From the NCBI GenBank assembly GCA_016792765.1, contig JAEULD010000373.1:1-44725 (forward strand): a stretch of DNA of 44,725 nucleotides, read 5' to 3'. The notes under the pieces were generated by a model. It saw only the letters and a program-made list of their open reading frames with translations, was not told the origin of the DNA and ran no database searches. The position numbers and the translations under genes were made by a program. The first letter of the stretch is position 1, and each line of letters starts with the position of its first letter. The stretch is from Candidatus Odyssella sp. Lineage in GTDB: Bacteria > Pseudomonadota > Alphaproteobacteria > Bin65. Shown here in pieces: positions 40,376-44,725 of this stretch.

Positions 40376-40933
40376 GTGGCGCCTGAAAACAACCCCGCTC
40401 TGGTCTTGAACGCGGATTTCCGCCCCCTCAGCTACTTCCCACTTTCGCTCTGGTCGTGGCAAGACGCGGTCAAGGCCGTGTTCATGGAGCGCGTGAACGT
40501 GCTCTCGGAATACGAGCGCATCGTGCACTCGCCCACCTTCGCGATGAAGCTGCCGAGCGTCATCGCGCTCAAGGAATACGTGCCGCAGGCGCGCCGCCCG
40601 GCGTTCACGCGGTTCAACGTGTTCCTGCGCGACCGCTTCACCTGCCAGTATTGCGGCACGCAGCGCGCGGCCGACCAGCTCACCTTCGATCACATGATTC
40701 CGCGCTCGCGCGGTGGCCGCACGATGTGGACCAACGTGTGCACCGCCTGCGCCGCGTGCAATCTCCGCAAGAGCAACCGGCTGCCGCGCGAATGCGGCAT
40801 GTTCCCGCGCCGCTATCCCTACGAGCCCTCGACGCAGATCCTGCAGGAGCACGGGCGCCAGTTCCCGCCCAACTACCTGCACGAAAGCTGGCAGGACTTC
40901 CTCTACTGGGATACCGAGCTCGAGCCGGCCTAG
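40376..40933 (+). CDS. HNH endonuclease family protein
   Basis: 185 residues. The HNH core is CQYCGTQRAADQLTFDHMIPRSRGG followed by NVCTACAACNLRKSNR; the two CxxC pairs bind a structural zinc. The N-terminal LVLNADFRPLSYFPLSLWSWQDAVKAVFMERV is conserved across alphaproteobacterial HNH proteins of this group. It is a housekeeping-type HNH protein, not associated with a phage here, although repair or RNA-related roles are possible. It starts with GTG 40376. Confidence 0.92.
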   Translation: MAPENNPALVLNADFRPLSYFPLSLWSWQDAVKAVFMERVNVLSEYERIVHSPTFAMKLPSVIALKEYVPQARRPAFTRFNVFLRDRFTCQYCGTQRAADQLTFDHMIPRSRGGRTMWTNVCTACAACNLRKSNRLPRECGMFPRRYPYEPSTQILQEHGRQFPPNYLHESWQDFLYWDTELEPA

Positions 40934-40969
40934 TCGCGGCGCGCCCCGACGCGGGCGGCATGGTGCGTC

Positions 40970-41566
40970 CTAAAACCGCTCGCTCAGCCAGATCGCGAGG
41001 CGCGACGCGCTCTTGATCGCCGACGTGAGCGGCTGATAGCCGGGCGCCTGCTGCGCGCCGTGTGCGAGCGCGGTGTCGCGGTGCTCGAGCTCGTCCTCGC
41101 GGAATTCCTCGATCGTGCCCTTGAGCTTCGGCTCGGCCTCGCCGAGGCGCTCGGCCTGGCGGCGATAGTGCTCGTCGATCGTCTCCTCGACCGCGACCGT
41201 GCACGCCATCGCCGCCTTTTCGCCGAGCAGCGCCGTGGCGGCGCCGAGCGCGAAGCCGGCCACGTGCCACAGCGGCTGCAAGAGCGTCGGCCGCACGCGG
41301 CGCTCGACCATCAGGCGGTCGAATTCGTCGAGATGGCGCCGCTCCTGCTCGGCCATGTGGCGCAGCGCTGGCGCGGCCTTGGTGCGGCCGAGCACCGCGA
41401 GCTGCCCGGCATAGATGCGCGCGGCGCCGTACTCGCCCGCCTGATCGACGCGGATCATGCGCGCGATCGTCTCCGCGCGGCCGGGATCGCCCGGCATCAG
41501 CGCGTCGAGCGCCGGCTCCGCATGGCGCGGCGGCGCGCCCCCTTCGCCCTGCGCCGGATGGGTCAT
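40970..41566 (-). CDS. coq7: 3-demethoxyubiquinol 3-hydroxylase (COQ7-type)
   Basis: 198-residue di-iron hydroxylase of ubiquinone biosynthesis. The ligands are in two pairs of ferritin-like helices: RVDQAGEYGAARIYAGQL and EQERRHLDEFDRLM, then AVEETIDEHYRRQ and EFREDELEHRDTALA. It introduces the last ring hydroxyl of Q. Its ATG overlaps the dsbB stop (ATGA), coupling it to DsbB, which passes electrons to ubiquinone. The hydrophobic stretch near LWHVAGFALGAATALLGEKAA probably lies on the membrane. Confidence 0.95.
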   Translation of the reverse strand: MTHPAQGEGGAPPRHAEPALDALMPGDPGRAETIARMIRVDQAGEYGAARIYAGQLAVLGRTKAAPALRHMAEQERRHLDEFDRLMVERRVRPTLLQPLWHVAGFALGAATALLGEKAAMACTVAVEETIDEHYRRQAERLGEAEPKLKGTIEEFREDELEHRDTALAHGAQQAPGYQPLTSAIKSASRLAIWLSERF

Positions 41567-42075
41567 CGGCCGCGGCCCTCGGCGAACGCGGCGCGGAACG
41601 CGAACGCGGCGAGCGCCAGCGAGATGATCGCGTTCCAGGCCGCCATCGACAGGCCGAACATCGACCACGGAATCTGGTCGCAGCGCGGCGCCGGGCGCCG
41701 GTTCAGCGCTTTCTGGAGATCGTCGACGCCCACGGCGGTGTCGTCGCCGCCGCCTTCGCACACGGCGAGACCGGCCCACCATTTCTGCTCGACGCCGGCG
41801 TGGAAGACGCCGGTGGCCATCGTCGCGAGCAGCGCCACGCCGACGAGGCCGAGCAGCCAGGGCCGGAGCGCGCCCGGGCCGATCGCGAGCGCGCCCGCCG
41901 CCAGCACCACGACCGCGATGTGCGGCCAGCGCTGATAGTGGCACAGCGGGCAGGGCGGCAGGCCCATCGCGTATTGGAAAAACAGCGCGCCGAGCAGCAG
42001 CCCGCCGCTGCCGAGCAGCAGCACAAGCGGCGCGTGGCGCCAGAGCGAAGCGTCGCGGACGGCGAGGGCAGTCAT
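41563..42075 (-). CDS. dsbB: Disulfide bond formation protein DsbB
   Basis: 170-residue membrane protein with four hydrophobic segments. The first redox pair is CPLC in MGLPPCPLCHYQRWPH. The second is between AVCEGG and RRPAPRCDQIPWSMFGLSMAAWN. It oxidises the periplasmic DsbA-like protein and reduces ubiquinone. The 4-bp overlap with coq7 ties it to quinone supply. The yqaA-like gene lies 51 bp upstream. Confidence 0.95.
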   Translation of the reverse strand: MTALAVRDASLWRHAPLVLLLGSGGLLLGALFFQYAMGLPPCPLCHYQRWPHIAVVVLAAGALAIGPGALRPWLLGLVGVALLATMATGVFHAGVEQKWWAGLAVCEGGGDDTAVGVDDLQKALNRRPAPRCDQIPWSMFGLSMAAWNAIISLALAAFAFRAAFAEGRGR

Positions 42076-42126
42076 GCGCTTCTTATACCGCGTTCATTGC
42101 GGCGGCGCGATGGCACGCGGAGCGGC

Positions 42127-42708
42127 CTACAGGAACTTCGCGGCCAGGATGAAGCCGCCGACGACGAAGATCAGGAAGCCGAAGGCGACCCAGGTCAGGT
42201 ACTTCTCGACGAATTTGCGAATGCGCTCGCCGAAGAGCTTGAGCAGGGCGACCTCGGCATAGAAGCGCACGCCGCGCGTCACGATCGAGGCGGCGATGAA
42301 GACCCAGATGTCGAACGCCGCAGCGCCGCTGACGATCGTCACCAGCTTGTAGGGGATCGGGGTCAGGCCTTTGACGAGGATCACCCAGAGGCCGTAGGCG
42401 GCGAACGCCGCGCGGAACTCGTGCCCGGCCTGCTGCATGCCGTAGAGATTGATCAGCCACTGGCCGAGCGTCTCGTAGAGGAAATAGCCGATCGCATAGC
42501 CGAACAGGCCGCCCAGCACCGAAGCCGCGGTGCAGACGAAGGCGATGGTCCAGCCGCGGTCGGGCCGCGCCAGCACCATCGGGATCAGCAGCGCGTCGGG
42601 CGGGATCGGGAAGAACGAGCTTTCCGTGAACGACACCGCGCCCATCGCCCACATGGCGTGCGGCTTCGAGGCGAGCGCGATCGTCTTGTCGTACATCTTG
42701 CGGAGCAT
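42127..42708 (-). CDS. YqaA/VTT-domain membrane protein (DedA-like)
   Basis: 193 residues with four or five hydrophobic segments. The VTT/SNARE-associated pattern is AVSFTESSFFPIPPDALLIPMVLARPDRGW, then GGLFGYAIGYFLYETLG and VILVKGLTPIPYKLVTIVSGAAAFDIWVFI. The family is thought to be a membrane transporter or scramblase-like protein; the function here is unknown. It is the first gene of the run yqaA-like / dsbB / coq7 on the minus strand. The 168-bp spacer to the cytochrome c gene shows no further gene. Confidence 0.93.
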   Translation of the reverse strand: MLRKMYDKTIALASKPHAMWAMGAVSFTESSFFPIPPDALLIPMVLARPDRGWTIAFVCTAASVLGGLFGYAIGYFLYETLGQWLINLYGMQQAGHEFRAAFAAYGLWVILVKGLTPIPYKLVTIVSGAAAFDIWVFIAASIVTRGVRFYAEVALLKLFGERIRKFVEKYLTWVAFGFLIFVVGGFILAAKFL

Positions 42709-42876
42709 GCGGGCGCGCGGCGGGGATCGGCCCCTCGTGGCCGACGCTTACCAGCCGCCGCGCCCGCGCGCAAACCGCGGCGCGGCTTGCAGCCTGCCCG
42801 GCCGGGCGCGATGATATGCTGGGGATCGCGGCATCGGGCGGCTCGTGACGGCGAGCGCGCCTTCCGGAGGTTAGTC

Positions 42877-43197
42877 ATGCGCCGCGCCCCGCTGTTCGGT
42901 CTTCTCGCCGCCGCCGCCTGGGCTTCGCCCGCCTTCGCCCAGCAGCAGCCCGATGCGCGCATCGGCGAGCGGCTCGCGCGCCAGTGGTGCGCGTCGTGCC
43001 ATCTCGTGGCCGCCGACCAGCGCGCGCCGGCGCCCGATACGGCGCCGCCCTTCGCCTCGATCGCGGCGCGCCCGAGCGCGACTCCGGGCGCGCTCCGCAC
43101 GATCATCCAGATGCCCTATCCGCGCATGCCCCAAATCGCGCTCACGCGCGACGAGGTGGAGCACGTCATCGCCTACATCGCCAGCCTGAAACGCTGA
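42877..43197 (+). CDS. Small periplasmic c-type cytochrome
   Basis: 106 residues with a signal peptide (MRRAPLFGLLAAAAWASPAFA-Q), one haem site CASCH (residues about 38-42) and candidate axial Met residues in MPYPRMPQ. A class I fold closes with a DEVEHVIAYIASLKR helix. It is likely a soluble electron carrier. A strong GGAGG ribosome-binding site is 6 nt before the ATG. Confidence 0.93.
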   Translation: MRRAPLFGLLAAAAWASPAFAQQQPDARIGERLARQWCASCHLVAADQRAPAPDTAPPFASIAARPSATPGALRTIIQMPYPRMPQIALTRDEVEHVIAYIASLKR

Positions 43198-43284
43198 GCC
43201 GATGCGCGCCGCCGCCGCGCCCGCCGGCGCCGGAGGCTTGAACCGCCGCGCCTTCTCTGCCATGTGAGGCGCGCGTGCAGCCCA

Positions 43285-43371
43285 GCCCCGGTGGCGGAAC
43301 CGGTAGACGCGGCAGACTCAAAATCTGTTGCCCGCAAGGGCGTGGGAGTTCGAGTCTCCCCCGGGGCACCA
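43285..43371 (+). tRNA. tRNA-Leu (anticodon CAA)
   Basis: The acceptor stem GCCCCGG pairs with CCGGGGC, followed by discriminator A and an encoded CCA. The anticodon loop CTCAAAA (anticodon CAA) sits on a CAGA/TCTG stem, with a long variable arm (TTGCCCGCAAGGGCGT) and a T-loop TTCGAGT. These are the features of a leucine tRNA reading UUG. The region after it has different composition and carries a phage-type HTH gene, so this tRNA is a plausible integration site. Confidence 0.95.
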
Positions 43372-43628
43372 ATTTTCGCGTAAAAAATCAATGCATTAGG
43401 CGGGCCACGTGAGCTGCCCAAATTCGGAGCCTTTCCCGTGGCTCGCCCGTGTCCGTCTCGTGTCCGTCGTCACCATCATTCAGACGCGACGTGCTTCAAT
43501 CAATCGCAAGCGCTCCCAACACCGCGCAATCATGTTCCGAGAGGACGCGGCGAGCGCGCGATTGACTGCGCTGCACTCTTTGGCAAGCATCATCACGAAT
43601 TGGGCGCCCGGGAGACTCGGCATCGACC

Positions 43629-44498
43629 ATGTCGCGCGCGAAGAAAATTGACTACTTAGATCCGCGCAATTGGTTCGTGACGCCGGTCTTCGTCGAAAGC
43701 ATGCCTCATGCTGCGCGGCTCGCAATCGGGCGCTACCTCAACGACAGCGTGCAGTGCTCCTTAAATGGGCCCGAGGAGCTGTGGAAATGTCTTCGGCTCG
43801 CCGGCTCAAAACAACTGGCCGACACGCTAAAAAATTTGATCTCTGCGGGCGAATCGCCCGAGACCGTCATCGAAGTCGTTGACCGCGCGTTGCATTTGCC
43901 CGACGAGTGGCTCCTCACGGGGAATCATCTGCCCAGGCAGAAAATCGAGCATCTCATCGAGTTCATCCATAGGCTTGAGGAATGCACAGCGTTCATCGAA
44001 GCTGACAAGCGGTCACTGCCGGCGTTCGGCGCGCCTGTAACCAAGAACTCGGCTCTGCCATATGCGAATGCTAATCAGCTCAGCGAGCTCTGGGCTGAGC
44101 CCATAAACGTCGAGGTCATTACCGACGCCCAACGCGACGCGCCCGAATCAGACCTCGCGCGCAAATCATCAATCGCTAAAGCCCGAATCAATGCCCACCA
44201 GCTCGCTCTCGTGCACGAAAAGTTAGCGGAGGCTGCGCGGGCCAGAATCAGCGAGCTGAGCATGCTGCCCGGTCAAGCCCAGAAGGGCCTGACCGAACGT
44301 GTATTCGCCGTACGGGAATTGTTTGAGGTGTTCTCGAAATCAACGCTGCGCCGTACGCCGGCGTTGAATGTCGCGCGAAACCAGACCGTGGTCGCCCTTG
44401 TGAACCTTTCCTTTGGATATTCCGAAACGATGGCGCTCGACTTGGCCTTCGTTCGCCGCGAAAAGGCCCGGACCAGCGTCTCGAGAACAACGTCCTAA
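43629..44498 (+). CDS. Hypothetical protein of a probable tRNA-linked island
   Basis: 289 residues. No family recognised. It is rich in helix-forming Glu/Ala/Lys/Leu, with an acidic middle and no signal peptide, membrane segment or Cys cluster. Notable stretches are RLAGSKQLADTLKNLISAG, IEHLIEFIHRLEECTAFIEA and a longer helix around KLAEAARARISELSM, suggesting an alpha-helical, perhaps coiled, protein. Composition and codon use are markedly less GC-rich than the chromosomal genes to the left. The start is ATG 43629; the stop is at 44498. The upstream 257 bp (43372-43628) after the tRNA holds no recognisable gene or integrase. Confidence 0.7.
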   Translation: MSRAKKIDYLDPRNWFVTPVFVESMPHAARLAIGRYLNDSVQCSLNGPEELWKCLRLAGSKQLADTLKNLISAGESPETVIEVVDRALHLPDEWLLTGNHLPRQKIEHLIEFIHRLEECTAFIEADKRSLPAFGAPVTKNSALPYANANQLSELWAEPINVEVITDAQRDAPESDLARKSSIAKARINAHQLALVHEKLAEAARARISELSMLPGQAQKGLTERVFAVRELFEVFSKSTLRRTPALNVARNQTVVALVNLSFGYSETMALDLAFVRREKARTSVSRTTS

Positions 44499-44599
44499 GC
44501 AAGGATTTCTCGGAATATCGTTCGCGCGCGGCCCGCCTAACAATTGGCGGACGGAGATCGGCGATGGTTTGTGCCGAGTGGTGAAATCGTGCGGGCGCG

Positions 44600-44725
44600 A
44601 TGCACACAATTGCTGGCGAAGACTTCTTCGAAGAGGCCGAAGTCGCGAAGATCCTGAACAAGGAGATTTCTTCGCTTCGCTCGGACGCGGCCCGCCGGCG
44701 CGGTCCGCCGCGAATCTCAGAAGGA
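44600..44725 (+). CDS. HTH (excisionase/AlpA-like) DNA-binding protein, cut by right edge
   Basis: The first 42 codons are visible: MHTIAGEDFFEEAEVAKILN then KEISSLRSDAARRRGPPRISE. The pattern FFxEAEVAKILxKxxSSLRxDxARRRGPP is that of MerR-like HTH regulators such as excisionase and AlpA-type proteins of prophages and integrative elements. A TGA lies in frame upstream, so ATG 44600 is the only start. This supports an integrated element to the right of the tRNA. Confidence 0.72.
   Translation, partial: MHTIAGEDFFEEAEVAKILNKEISSLRSDAARRRGPPRISEG

Noticed and set aside
43173..43421. Minus-strand open frame reading GAPGETRTPTPLRATDFESA
   Set aside because: This is the well-known false protein made by translating the antisense of a leucine or serine tRNA; it overlaps the tRNA at 43285-43371.
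43372..43628. Remnant integrase downstream of the tRNA
   Set aside because: No recombinase motif (R...HxxR...Y) found in any frame; only short unrelated open frames.
44533..44550. CCGCC / GGCGG hairpin after the hypothetical gene as terminator
   Set aside because: Only a 5-bp stem and no T-run; too weak to call.

Overview
The window is a gene-dense, very GC-rich stretch of chromosome from an alphaproteobacterium. The evidence is a CcrM-type GANTC methyltransferase beside rnhB, the smc / DsbA-like / DUF721 / mutY block, a Usg-family protein, a COQ7-type ubiquinone hydroxylase next to dsbB, and a PA0069-type radical SAM protein. A Rhodospirillales-like or Reyranella/Stella-like lineage would fit, but no 16S rRNA is present, so the order is a guess. 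Nearly all of it is chromosomal housekeeping and stress physiology. Only the last 1.35 kb, after a tRNA-Leu(CAA), looks like an accessory island.

Layout. 1-4.7 kb: smc (running off the left edge), a periplasmic DsbA-like oxidoreductase and a DciA-like DUF721 protein on the minus strand, divergent from mutY. 4.7-7.9 kb: a Tyr/Pro-rich secreted protein facing a PepSY-like protein, OmpR-type regulator and sensor kinase operon. The divergent intergenic region carries repeated GGTTCAG sites. 7.9-9.7 kb: ccrM and rnhB, separated by a short spacer holding four GANTC sites. 9.8-14.2 kb: a CPA2 antiporter, a GxxExxY gene inside a palindromic repeat, a radical SAM protein and an APH-fold kinase. 14.3-17.8 kb: two small glycosyltransferase-type genes, then a zinc operon (Zur box, zur, znuC, repeat copy, znuB) without znuA. 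17.8-23.6 kb: a duplicated-domain membrane protein, korB, a repeat copy, korA with a good promoter, and a ferredoxin-NADP reductase; together these link 2-oxoacid oxidation, ferredoxin and NADP(H). 23.7-26.0 kb: a large pseudokinase, proline-rich linker, TIR-like fusion. 26.2-30 kb: a DUF1428 protein, an unusual AAGCCAA repeat array and two tandem TrkH potassium channels. 30-40 kb: glutathione and peroxide defence, cobalamin-binding-like, usg, yggT, DUF167, folD, hydrolases, NnrU, CoA-transferase, AlkA and peroxiredoxin genes. 40.4-43.2 kb: an HNH protein, the yqaA-like / dsbB / coq7 run, and a small cytochrome c.

The main unexplained structure is a family of palindromic elements with 25-bp GC-rich inverted arms. 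It occurs as two short empty copies (between znuC and znuB, and between korA and korB), one solo arm, and one copy (about 11.5-11.96 kb) in which the arms enclose a GxxExxY (PDDEXK_3-type) gene. The last codons of that gene are made from sequence shared with the empty copies. This suggests the empty copies are deletion derivatives of a gene-carrying element. Other observations worth following are the GANTC cluster before ccrM, the pseudokinase-TIR fusion, the AAGCCAA array and the tRNA-linked island.
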